Source: Saccharibacillus sp. CPCC 101409
GTDB lineage: Bacteria; Bacillota; Bacilli; Paenibacillales; Paenibacillaceae
DNA: 64,000 bases
Direction of reading: 5' to 3'
Assembly: GCF_030518235.1 (NCBI RefSeq)
Contig: NZ_JAULSA010000009.1
Coordinates: forward strand, 1 to 64,000
In this document: one piece after another, positions 25,636 through 32,770 of the stretch
Layout of the letters: every line of letters begins with the position of its first letter
How positions within the stretch are numbered: position 1 is the first letter of the stretch
Position numbers and translations under genes: made by a program
Notes under the pieces: generated by a model
The model's database searches: none
What the model saw: the letters and a program-made list of their open reading frames with translations, nothing else
Told to the model about the DNA's origin: nothing

Positions 25636-25779
25636 TACTTTGTCCCGGATGAAGGTAAGGTTACGCTTGGCTGAGATTCGTACCTGACCCGTGCGTGTAT
25701 GAGGTCTCCGGCGGAATCGCACTTGAACCGTGTGCCTTTCAGCCAAGCGTAAACCCGCTATTTGAAAGGTGACAAAGTA
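25636..25779. repeat. 144-bp inverted-repeat element (MITE-like or structured RNA)
   Basis: Outer arms are TACTTTGTC (25636-25644) and GACAAAGTA (25771-25779). Inner arms are TTACGCTTGGCTGA (25661-25674) and its perfect complement at 25739-25752. The central 64 bases can form further small stems (GATTC/GAATC, GCAC/GTGC). If the terminal TA is read as a duplicated target, the element would resemble a Tc1/mariner-type miniature element; alternatively it is a noncoding RNA. No coding sequence lies inside. Confidence 0.55.
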
Positions 25780-25906
25780 CTTTGACAGGAAGGTTTGATT
25801 GAGAGGAAATATCGGGGAAGGGCTGGAGAAATAAAGCGAGCGGCACGACGAATATAAAATAGCTGCGTATAGCCCCTTATTCAGGCTTAATTTTACGTTT
25901 TGGAGA

Positions 25907-25932
25907 AAATAACGTCGCTCATACAATTATTT
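25907..25932. repeat. AAATAA/TTATTT hairpin unit A
   Basis: AAATAA and TTATTT flank 14 bases. The 26-base unit differs at only two positions from unit D at 49318. Confidence 0.7.
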
Positions 25933-25967
25933 TGAGCTTTTTCGCTTCCATTCGGTCTTTGGCTCCC

Positions 25968-25993
25968 AAATAAGTGTACCTGCGTCGCTATTT
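25968..25993. repeat. AAATAA/TATTT hairpin unit B
   Basis: AAATAA...GCTATTT, 26 bases; it differs from unit C, 50 bases downstream, at two positions. Confidence 0.7.
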
Positions 25994-26017
25994 GAAGAAA
26001 ACGAAGCATTTCGTCTC

Positions 26018-26043
26018 AAATAAGTGCACCTGCGCCGCTATTT
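26018..26043. repeat. AAATAA/TATTT hairpin unit C
   Basis: Second member of the 50-bp-spaced pair; the internal GTGCACCTGCGCCGC is almost that of unit B. Confidence 0.7.
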
Positions 26044-26079
26044 TTCGTAGGGAACCTTATCCGCCTTTCTTGACACCCT

Positions 26080-26105
26080 GACCTGTCCTTTTGGACAGGT
26101 CTTTT
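26080..26105 (+). terminator. Terminator-like GACCTGTCC hairpin, second copy
   Basis: GACCTGTCC and GGACAGGTC form a perfect 9-bp stem with a TTTT loop, followed by TTTT. It lies about 90 bases before the next gene and about 680 bases after the last rightward one, so it may shield the DUF1992 gene from read-through. Confidence 0.65.
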
Positions 26106-26192
26106 CAAGCATTTTAGCAAAAATCAAAAAGAAGAAAAGGAAAGCGGGATCGGGTATAATGGAACGACAAATTGCATGCGGGAGGGGTACGG

Positions 26193-26564
26193 ATGGCCTG
26201 GATGTCGTGGCTGGCGGAACAGAAGATCGAAGAAGCGATGCGAAACGGGGAATTCGACGATCTGCCGGGTAAAGGGAAGCCGGCGCCGCCCGACGATCTG
26301 TCGGGCGTGCCGGAAGAATTGAAAGTCCCGTACAAGATATTGAAAAATGCGGGCATGGTGCCGGAGGAAATTACGCTGCGCAAAGAGTGTCTGGAGCTGG
26401 AAGACCTGCTGGCGGCGTGCGAAGCGGGAGAAGAACAAGAATCGCTGAAAGGAAGACTGACGGCGAAAAAACTCAAGTTGAGAATGGTCGAAGAAGAAAG
26501 AGGCTGGAGCGGGGGCGTTTATTCGCAGTACGCGGATCGAATCCGGGACCGGCTCGGAGATTGA
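26193..26564 (+). CDS. DUF1992 (DnaJ-homologue subfamily C member 28-like) protein
   Basis: 123 aa from the ATG after GGAGGGG. The conserved DUF1992 pattern is clear: WLAEQKIEEAMRNGEFDDLPGKGKP at about 6-30, then VPEELKVPYKILKNAGMVPEEITLRKE. The C-terminal half is a charged helix (LTAKKLKLRMVEEERG). The family is widespread and of unknown function; despite its name there is no J domain in this protein. It stands alone. Confidence 0.88.
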   Translation: MAWMSWLAEQKIEEAMRNGEFDDLPGKGKPAPPDDLSGVPEELKVPYKILKNAGMVPEEITLRKECLELEDLLAACEAGEEQESLKGRLTAKKLKLRMVEEERGWSGGVYSQYADRIRDRLGD

Positions 26565-26598
26565 GGATAACGAGAATAAGGGTTCGAAAAATAAAAGG

Positions 26599-26652
26599 TT
26601 CGGCTGCCGCGTCCGATCGAGGTTTAATGCCTCGAAAAGCGGGGCCGCCGAA
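26599..26652 (-). terminator. Terminator of the GluQ gene
   Basis: TTCGGC (26599-26604) and GCCGAA (26647-26652) close a stem that includes CGAGG/CCTCG inside. On the minus strand it runs into a T-rich tail (the A-rich stretch at 26586-26597 on the plus strand). An A-run on the other side may make it two-way. Confidence 0.6.
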
Positions 26653-26735
26653 ATAAAAAAGAAAGACAAGCCTAACCGAAGAATCGGCGCGCAGCCGGCG
26701 GGTGTCGACGATTAAGCGGCCGTTTGAGTTTGGAC

Positions 26736-27683
26736 TTAGATGTCGGGTACGTCGACAACCACGGGCTGACGCGGAATCATGGACAGGTCGAACGAGCGGA
26801 CCAGCTCGGAAGCTTTGACGGGCTCCGGGCGGTCGATCAGACCGCTGACGTAAGCAAGCCAGCCCACAAGGCGCTCCGGGGCCGTGCCGCGTTCCCGGTA
26901 AGCGGAAATTGCGATGCCGCCGTGGCGCTTGGCCAGGCGTTTGCCGTCCGGTCCGTTCAGCAGCGGCACGTGCAGGAAAGCCGGCGGCGCAAGATCCAGC
27001 GCTTCGTACAGCAGAATCTGCCTCGGCGTGGAGTCGAGCAGGTCGGAGCCGCGCAGCACATCGGTAATGCGCATATCGGCGTCGTCCACCACGACGGACA
27101 GCTGATACGAGTACAGCCCGTCGGCCCGGCTGATGACAAAGTCGCCGCCGCTGCCGGGCGGGAAAACCTGCGGTCCGGCGATACCGTCGGCAAAACGGAC
27201 TTCCCGTCCCTCCGGCAGCGCAAAACGCAGGGATGGGTCTTTACGCCGCGCTTTCTCGGCCCGTTCGGCGGCGGTCAGATGCCGGCAGGTGCCGGCGTAG
27301 GATGGGCCTTCCGACGACAGGCCGTGCGGAGCGCTGGCCGAAGCGAGAATATCGGCCCGGCTGCAGTAACACGGGTAGATATGGCCGGAAGCCTGCAGCC
27401 GTTCGAGCGCGGCGGCATACCGCTCCATGCGTTCGCTCTGGGTATAGGGAGCGTACGGGCCGCCGACGTCGGGCCCTTCGTCCCAATCGAGTCCGAGCCA
27501 GCGCAGATCGAGCAGGGCCAGCTCAGCCCATTCGCCCCGCGAGCGGGCTGTGTCGATATCTTCCATGCGCAGCACGAATTCGCCGCCCAACGCGCGCATA
27601 TGCAGCCAGGACAGCAGTGCCGTCCGCGCGTTGCCCAGGTGCATCTTGCCGGAAGGGGTGGGCGCGAAGCGTCCTCTGTTCAT
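26736..27683 (-). CDS. gluQ: Glutamyl-queuosine tRNA(Asp) synthetase
   Basis: 315 aa, starting at the ATG after AAGGAGTGC. The class I HIGH-like motif is in RFAPTPSGKMHLGN, the zinc site is the YPCYCSR...YAGTCR cysteine set, and the KMSKS-like loop is GKRLAKRHGG. The lack of a C-terminal anticodon-binding domain (315 aa against about 480 for GltX) identifies the paralogue that attaches glutamate to queuosine at position 34 of tRNA(Asp). It is divergent from hrpB, with its own promoter and terminator. Confidence 0.93.
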   Translation of the reverse strand: MNRGRFAPTPSGKMHLGNARTALLSWLHMRALGGEFVLRMEDIDTARSRGEWAELALLDLRWLGLDWDEGPDVGGPYAPYTQSERMERYAAALERLQASGHIYPCYCSRADILASASAPHGLSSEGPSYAGTCRHLTAAERAEKARRKDPSLRFALPEGREVRFADGIAGPQVFPPGSGGDFVISRADGLYSYQLSVVVDDADMRITDVLRGSDLLDSTPRQILLYEALDLAPPAFLHVPLLNGPDGKRLAKRHGGIAISAYRERGTAPERLVGWLAYVSGLIDRPEPVKASELVRSFDLSMIPRQPVVVDVPDI

Positions 27684-27735
27684 GATTATGCACTCCTTTG
27701 ATTGAGACAAGTCGCTAACTTTTCATATATATGCA

Positions 27736-27764
27736 ATTATACGCTACATCCCGGCCGGGCCCAA
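27736..27764 (-). promoter_or_regulatory. Promoter of gluQ
   Basis: Minus-strand TTGGGC and TATAAT with a 17-base spacer, about 53 bases before the start codon. Confidence 0.5.
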
Positions 27765-27841
27765 ATGATTCGCGGCGGCGGATCGGTTATGACGGCGTCC
27801 GCGAACTTCCGCGCAATACGATAATAAGGAGAATAACTGCA

Positions 27842-30424
27842 ATGAATACGGAATATAACGGGCATACAGATAGAAAAAAACCTCCGCTCGGCAGCCTGCC
27901 CGAGCAGGCGGGCCGCGGCGCGTTTGCCGGAAGTCTTCCGGTCGACGAAGCGCTGCCGCTGTTGAAGAAAAGTCTGGCGGACAATAAGCCGGCGATCCTG
28001 ATCGCGCAGCCCGGCGCGGGCAAAACGACGAGAGTGCCGCTTGCGCTGCTCGGCGAACCCTGGCTGGAAGGGCGGAAGATCCTGATCCTGGAACCCCGGC
28101 GGCTGGCCGCCGTATCCGCGGCGGATTATATGGCCGAGTCGCTCGGCGAGCGGACCGGCGAAACGGTCGGCTACCGGATCTCGCTCGACAGCAAATCGGG
28201 CGCGCGCACCCGGATCGAAGTGGTGACGGAAGGCATCCTGACCCGGATGCTCCAATCCGATCCTTCGCTGGAAGAAGCCGGCCTTGTGATCTTCGACGAG
28301 TTTCACGAACGGAACTTGCAGGCCGATCTCGGCCTGGCGCTGGCGCTGCAAAGCCGCGCCGTGCTGCGCGAGGATCTGCGCATCCTGGTGATGTCGGCGA
28401 CGATCGATCCGCAGCCGGTAAGCCGCGTGCTCGGCGGGGCCGAAGTCATTCGCAGCGAAGGGCGTGTATTCCCGGTGGAAACGGTCTACGCCGCGGGTCC
28501 GCGCTCGGCGCCGCTTGAGCGCCGCGCGGCCGACGCGGCGCGGCGCGCCTGGAGGGAGACGGAGGGAAGCATCCTCGTCTTCCTGCCCGGGGTGCGCGAG
28601 ATCGGGCGCGCCCGCGAAGAACTGCTGCGCGGCGAGCGGCTGCCGGGCGCGGAGATTCTGCCGCTGCACGGCGGCCTCGGCCGGGAAGAGCAGCGGCGGG
28701 CGGTGAACGCTTCCGCCGAAGGCCGGCGGAAGATCATCCTTTCGACCTCGCTGGCGGAGTCCAGCATTACGGTCGAAGGCGTGACGGCCGTGGTGGACAG
28801 CGGCCTGATCCGCACGCAGACCTTCTCGCCGCGGACCGGCATGTCGCGGCTCGTTACGCTGACGGAGTCGCTGGAGTCGGCGGATCAGCGGCGCGGCCGC
28901 GCGGGCCGTACCGCTCCCGGCGTCTGCTACCGGCTGTGGAGCCGGGAGGAGGAGGCGGGCATGCCGGCCGCGCGGGCGCCGGAGATGCTGCAAAGCGATC
29001 TCGCGCCGCTGGCGCTCGAACTGGCCGCCTGGGGCGCGGCCAATCCGGCGGAGCTGGATTGGATCGACATGCCGCCCGAAGCCGGCTACGCCGGCGCGCT
29101 GGAACTGCTGCGCCGGCTGCATGCGCTGGACGAGGCCGGCCGGATCACGGCCGAGGGCCGCGCGATGAGCGCGCTCGGCGTGCATCCGCGCCTTGCGCGC
29201 ATGATTCGCCGCGCTCTGGCGCTCGGCCTGGGCGAGACCGCCTGCGACCTGGCAGCCCTGCTGCAGGAGCAGGCCGCCGCGCCCGCGCCTTCCGGCGGCG
29301 CGGTGACCGACGCCGTCTCGCTGCTGCCGCGGCTCGCCGCGCTGCAAAGCGCTTCCGCCCGCGGCCGCTCCGGCGCGCGCACGCCGGAAGAACGCGCCGC
29401 GGAGCGCGCGGCCCGGCTGCGCCGGATCGCCGGGCTGCCGCCCGGCCCGGGCAAAGCTTCGCCGCAGCGGGCGGGGCTGCTGCTGGCCTTCGCTTTCCCG
29501 GACCGGGTAGCCCGGCGGCGGGGAAGCGGCCGCTTTCTGCTCAGCGGCGGACGCGGCGCGTACGTGCCCGAGCGCGAACTGCTCTCGCGCGAAGAATATC
29601 TGGTCGCCGCCGATATCGACGACCAGGGCGCCGAAGGCCGCATCTGGCTCGCCGCGCCGCTGGAGCCCGGGGACCTGGAAGAATTCGCCTCCCTGGAAGG
29701 CGAGGAAGAAATCCGCGTCGAGTGGGACGACGAACGCGAAGCGGTATCCGCGCTGCGCGTCCGGCGCATCGGCGCGGTGATCCTGAGTTCGTCGCAGGCG
29801 GCTTCGCCGGGCGAGGAAGACGTCGCCGCCGCTCTGCTCCACGGCATACGCCGCAGCGAAGGCCGTCTGCTGCCGTGGACCAAAGAAGCGCGCGAGCTGC
29901 AAAACCGCATGATCTTTATGCACCGGGCCGACGAAGCATTCCCGGCTTCGGACGACGCGTCGCTGCTGGCGGATATGGAAAACTGGCTGCTGCCCTTTGT
30001 CTCCGGCATCCGCAGCGGGAATCAGCTCCGGAAGCTGGAGCTTGCGCGGCTGCTGGAACAGCGCCTGAGCTGGGAACAGCGGCGGCGGCTGGACACCGAA
30101 GCGCCGACGCGTTTGGGCGTTCCGAGCGGATCGCGGATCGCGATCGATTACAGCGATCCCGAGCGCCCGTTTATCGCGGTCAAGCTGCAGGAGATGTTCG
30201 GGCAAACGGACACGCCCCGCATCGGAGGCGGCCGGATTCCGGTCACGGTGCAGCTGCTGTCGCCGGCAAGGCGGCCGGTGCAGATTACGGCCGACCTGGC
30301 GAACTTCTGGCGCGAAACGTATTTCGAAGTCAAAAAAGACCTGAAAGGCCGCTATCCCAAGCACTATTGGCCCGACGATCCGTCGATTGCCGAAGCGACG
30401 CGGCGCGTTCGCCCGAAATCGTAA
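27842..30424 (+). CDS. hrpB: ATP-dependent helicase HrpB
   Basis: 860 aa from the ATG after AAGGAGAATAACTGCA; an upstream in-frame start at 27731 has no binding site. Helicase motif I is IAQPGAGKTTRVP (about 54-66), motif II is DEFH at 152-155, motif III is VMSATID, motif VI is QRRGRAGRTAPG, and the C-terminal HrpB domain follows. This is a DEAH/RHA-type RNA helicase of poorly known role. The central part is extremely G+C rich (44 of 60 bases in 29161-29220) and Ala/Arg rich, which lengthens the linker region. Confidence 0.93.
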   Translation: MNTEYNGHTDRKKPPLGSLPEQAGRGAFAGSLPVDEALPLLKKSLADNKPAILIAQPGAGKTTRVPLALLGEPWLEGRKILILEPRRLAAVSAADYMAESLGERTGETVGYRISLDSKSGARTRIEVVTEGILTRMLQSDPSLEEAGLVIFDEFHERNLQADLGLALALQSRAVLREDLRILVMSATIDPQPVSRVLGGAEVIRSEGRVFPVETVYAAGPRSAPLERRAADAARRAWRETEGSILVFLPGVREIGRAREELLRGERLPGAEILPLHGGLGREEQRRAVNASAEGRRKIILSTSLAESSITVEGVTAVVDSGLIRTQTFSPRTGMSRLVTLTESLESADQRRGRAGRTAPGVCYRLWSREEEAGMPAARAPEMLQSDLAPLALELAAWGAANPAELDWIDMPPEAGYAGALELLRRLHALDEAGRITAEGRAMSALGVHPRLARMIRRALALGLGETACDLAALLQEQAAAPAPSGGAVTDAVSLLPRLAALQSASARGRSGARTPEERAAERAARLRRIAGLPPGPGKASPQRAGLLLAFAFPDRVARRRGSGRFLLSGGRGAYVPERELLSREEYLVAADIDDQGAEGRIWLAAPLEPGDLEEFASLEGEEEIRVEWDDEREAVSALRVRRIGAVILSSSQAASPGEEDVAAALLHGIRRSEGRLLPWTKEARELQNRMIFMHRADEAFPASDDASLLADMENWLLPFVSGIRSGNQLRKLELARLLEQRLSWEQRRRLDTEAPTRLGVPSGSRIAIDYSDPERPFIAVKLQEMFGQTDTPRIGGGRIPVTVQLLSPARRPVQITADLANFWRETYFEVKKDLKGRYPKHYWPDDPSIAEATRRVRPKS

Positions 30425-30473
30425 AATCGCCCGGCGTACGGGCCTATCTTCCAGGCGGAGAAAGCGATCCGGC

Positions 30474-30498
30474 GTTTCGTACAGCCTTTACAGGGTAA
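30474..30498 (+). promoter_or_regulatory. Sigma-B-like promoter of the general stress gene
   Basis: GTTTCG (30474-30479) and GGGTAA (30493-30498) with a 13-base spacer, close to the sigma-B consensus GTTTAA/GGGTAT. It lies 48 bases before a YflT-like gene, a family under sigma-B control in B. subtilis. Confidence 0.5.
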
Positions 30499-30545
30499 TA
30501 ATGTGCGAACACACATCCAATTCATCCTTGAAGGAGGATTTTCGC

Positions 30546-31235
30546 ATGGCTAAGAAAATTGTGGGCGTATTCGAGAACGAACGGGAAGCTTCTCTGGCCA
30601 TTCAAAACTTGCAAAGCCAGGGATTCACTTCGGATGAAATTTCGGTAGTGGCAAAAGACCGTGACGATCTGAGAGCGATAGACGAAGAAACGGGTACCAA
30701 AGCGCCGGAAGGACTGGCGGCCGGAGCGGCGACAGGCGGCGTGCTGGGCGGCGTAACCGGCCTGCTGGCGGGCGTGGGCGCGCTGGCGATTCCGGGCATC
30801 GGGCCGATCCTTGCGGCCGGCCCCCTGGCGGCGACGCTGGCCGGGCTTGCGGTGGGCGCCGGAGCGGGCGGTCTGGTCGGAGGCCTGGTGGGACTCGGAA
30901 TCCCGGAAGACGAAGCGAAAGAATACGAAGGCTATCTGGATCGCGGCAATATCCTCGTGCTGGTGGACGAAGACCAGCGGAGCGGCTCCGTATACAATTC
31001 GTTCCGCGATAACCGGTCGCTGAACGCGAACCGCTACCACCTGACGGAAGAAGGGTACGACAATCGGATGAGCACGGGAGAAACCGTCAATCCCGCGCTC
31101 GACAATACGAGAATCAACAATGCCGATCCTGCGCTCGGCGCGCTGGGCGAGCAGGAGACCCGGCGTTCGACGATCAACGACGCGTCCGAGCCCGCGGATA
31201 CCGTGTTCCCGCCGCGGGGCGACCGCCGTATCTGA
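30546..31235 (+). CDS. YflT-like general stress protein (GSP17M type) with glycine-zipper region
   Basis: 229 aa, AAGGAGGA before the ATG. Residues 1-60 match the GSP17M/YflT fold (KKIVGVFENEREASLAIQNLQSQGFTSDEISVVAKD). Residues about 60-115 form a long Gly/Ala-rich hydrophobic stretch with GxxxG repeats, likely a membrane-associated hairpin. A hydrophilic Asn/Thr-rich tail of about 90 residues follows. Its role in stress tolerance is inferred from the family and from the sigma-B-like promoter; no molecular function is known. Confidence 0.83.
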   Translation: MAKKIVGVFENEREASLAIQNLQSQGFTSDEISVVAKDRDDLRAIDEETGTKAPEGLAAGAATGGVLGGVTGLLAGVGALAIPGIGPILAAGPLAATLAGLAVGAGAGGLVGGLVGLGIPEDEAKEYEGYLDRGNILVLVDEDQRSGSVYNSFRDNRSLNANRYHLTEEGYDNRMSTGETVNPALDNTRINNADPALGALGEQETRRSTINDASEPADTVFPPRGDRRI

Positions 31236-31305
31236 ATCGGCGCATGCCCCCGGCCGCCGGTCGGTTCAGCAGAAGACGATACCGAATGAAGCGGTGGACG
31301 GCAAA

Positions 31306-31336
31306 GGGAGAAGCGCTTCGGCGCTTCTCCCTTTTT
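31306..31336 (+). terminator. Rho-independent terminator
   Basis: GGGAGAAGCGC (31306-31316) and GCGCTTCTCCC (31321-31331) form a perfect 11-bp stem with a TTCG loop, followed by TTTTT. Confidence 0.93.
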
Positions 31337-31373
31337 ATATCCGCTGCTCGCGCCGGAAAAGGGGAGAACGAAT

Positions 31374-31958
31374 ATGCAAAACACGGATTTCGGCGATATC
31401 GGCGAAGGACTGCGCAGACTGGACGCCGGAAACGCGCGCCAGCGGGAGATTGCCGGGATGCTGGGCGAAGCGGAAGTGCTGGAACGGCTTGCCGCTTATC
31501 GTCCGGCGTTGGCCGGAACGCTGCCGATCGGAATCGATATTCCCGGCAGCGATGTCGATGTGCTGTGCGAGGTTTACGATCACGCGGCTTTTCTGGAATA
31601 CGCGCTGCGAATATTTGGGGAATGCGAAGGCTTCGAACGTTACCATCGCAGTGTGGACGGCGTCGAACGCTCGGTCGTGCGTTTTTGGCTGAGCGGCCTG
31701 CCGATCGAGCTGTTCGGCCAGGCGCGGCCGACAGCCAAGCAGAACGGTTTTCGGCATATGCAGGTCGAACGCAGGCTGCTGGAACTGGACGATCCGCAAG
31801 CGGCCGCGCAAATCCGGGCTTTGAAGCGCGGCGGCCGCAAAACAGAGCCGGCTTTCGCCGAATTCTACGGTTTGAAAGGCGATCCTTATGCCGAACTGTA
31901 CCGGTTGTCGCTGATGCCGGATCACGAACTGCTCGAATTGATTCGTAATAAAAAATAA
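31374..31958 (+). CDS. DUF4269 (nucleotidyltransferase-like) protein
   Basis: 194 aa, GGGGAGA before the ATG. It contains LPIGIDIPGSDVDVLCEV near residue 50, resembling the G-S-x-D-x-D signature of minimal nucleotidyltransferases, and the ends of DUF4269 (KQNGFRHMQVERRLL, KTEPAFAEFYGL, DPYAELYRLS). The function of the family is unknown; a nucleotidyl-transfer activity is inferred from the motif. It sits alone behind a terminator. Confidence 0.82.
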   Translation: MQNTDFGDIGEGLRRLDAGNARQREIAGMLGEAEVLERLAAYRPALAGTLPIGIDIPGSDVDVLCEVYDHAAFLEYALRIFGECEGFERYHRSVDGVERSVVRFWLSGLPIELFGQARPTAKQNGFRHMQVERRLLELDDPQAAAQIRALKRGGRKTEPAFAEFYGLKGDPYAELYRLSLMPDHELLELIRNKK

Positions 31959-32097
31959 TTTCAACATATGAAAAATTCAAAATAGAAAATCAGTCCTGTC
32001 CAGCATGCGTGAAATAAAGCCGGTTTCGACCTCACGCCGGGAAAAGAACCGTTCAGTCGGCAAACCCGTACGATTAACGCACAAATACTTTCAAGAG

Positions 32098-32144
32098 ATG
32101 TGAATTTGCGTAAAGTAGATTATAATGAAAGGGAACAAATGTTC
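32098..32144 (+). promoter_or_regulatory. Promoter with LexA-like box ahead of the RTP homologue
   Basis: TATAAT is at 32121-32126; a weak -35 (ATGTGA) lies 17 bases upstream. GAACAAATGTTC at 32133-32144 fits the core of the Gram-positive SOS (LexA/DinR) box, GAAC-N4-GTTC, placed at the expected transcription start. The same bases also share AAATGTTC with the end of the B. subtilis Ter consensus, so autoregulation by the encoded protein is an alternative. Confidence 0.55.
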
Positions 32145-32167
32145 ACCCGAAAAGGAGGGGGAAACCC

Positions 32168-32533
32168 GTGGCCTTCATGATCGCACAACGTGCATTTATC
32201 AAGCTGTACCTCATCACCATGGTCGAACAGCAGCGCGGATACGGATACCAGATGCTCGAGGAAATGAAGGAGAACTTCAAACCCTTCGGGTACGTTCCTC
32301 CCCAAAGCGAAATTTACCGCGCGCTGCACGAGCTGGTGCACGAAGGCATTTTCTACCGCACCAAGCAGCTCAAAGGCAGCGATCCGCGCGTCGATTTTCA
32401 GGAAATCGTGCTGTATCATTTTACCGACGACGGTCCGGAGAAAGCGAAACTGTACAAAAAACAGGTAAAAACGGATCTAGACCGCTGCCTGGGCATGCTC
32501 AACAAAGCCGCGTCGGACAACTACGGCGTTTGA
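32168..32533 (+). CDS. Replication terminator protein (RTP) family winged-helix DNA-binding protein
   Basis: 121 aa from a GTG after AGGAGGGGG. It aligns along its whole length with B. subtilis RTP: QRAFIKLYLITMVEQQ, EIYRALHELVHEGI, EIVLYHFTDD, AKLYKKQVKTDLDRC and the ASDNY ending all have close counterparts. RTP dimers bind Ter sites and stop DnaB at the chromosome terminus. Here the gene is not flanked by sequences matching a complete Ter site. It could be a true RTP or a PadR/RTP-like transcription factor of the same fold. The upstream LexA-like box suggests damage regulation. Its own terminator follows. Confidence 0.8.
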   Translation: MAFMIAQRAFIKLYLITMVEQQRGYGYQMLEEMKENFKPFGYVPPQSEIYRALHELVHEGIFYRTKQLKGSDPRVDFQEIVLYHFTDDGPEKAKLYKKQVKTDLDRCLGMLNKAASDNYGV

Positions 32534-32590
32534 CGCGCCGTCCGCGCGGGCGGGTAAAGCGCAACCGTATACACGGGAGTCCGCCGAAAG

Positions 32591-32625
32591 TAGAGGAAGG
32601 ACGGGAACGTCCGCCTCTATTTTTT
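32591..32625 (+). terminator. Rho-independent terminator
   Basis: TAGAGG-AA-GGACG pairs with CGTCC-GC-CTCTA around a GGAA loop, followed by TTTTT. Confidence 0.88.
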
Positions 32626-32673
32626 GTGCCGCGTGCGCGAGCTCGGCAGCTTTGACGCGCTGAGGCGCGGCGG

Positions 32674-32702
32674 TTGGCAGTTTCAATAGAAAACGTTATC
32701 AT
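32674..32702 (+). promoter_or_regulatory. Sigma-A-like promoter of the Gfo/Idh gene
   Basis: TTGGCA (32674-32679), 17-base spacer, TATCAT (32697-32702); 69 bases before the start codon. Confidence 0.65.
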
Positions 32703-32770
32703 AAGCAGTAAGAAAAGCGGCGAAGCCGTTCTGCACAGAGTAAATCAAGCTTTGCGAAGGAGGAAATCGA

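Larger units (their letters stand above)
25398..26192. other. 795-bp gene-free block rich in hairpins and repeats
   Basis: No open frame here has a binding site and family support. In order it holds a 16-bp tandem duplication (25533-25564), a GACCTGTCC hairpin (25581-25602), a 144-bp inverted-repeat element (25636-25779), three AAATAA/TTATTT hairpin units (25907-26043) and a second GACCTGTCC hairpin (26080-26105). Such density is unlike the other intergenic regions in the window. Confidence 0.7.

Noticed and set aside
25636-25779. Known riboswitch class
   Set aside because: The folding is complex, but I could not match conserved cores of TPP, SAM, cobalamin, lysine, glycine, T-box or M-box elements, and no gene follows directly.
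25398-26192. CRISPR array
   Set aside because: Repeats are few, unequal in spacing and palindromic with differing units, and no cas genes are present.
32098-32167. Complete bipartite Ter site before the RTP homologue
   Set aside because: Only the last part resembles the consensus as I recall it; the upstream half matches poorly.
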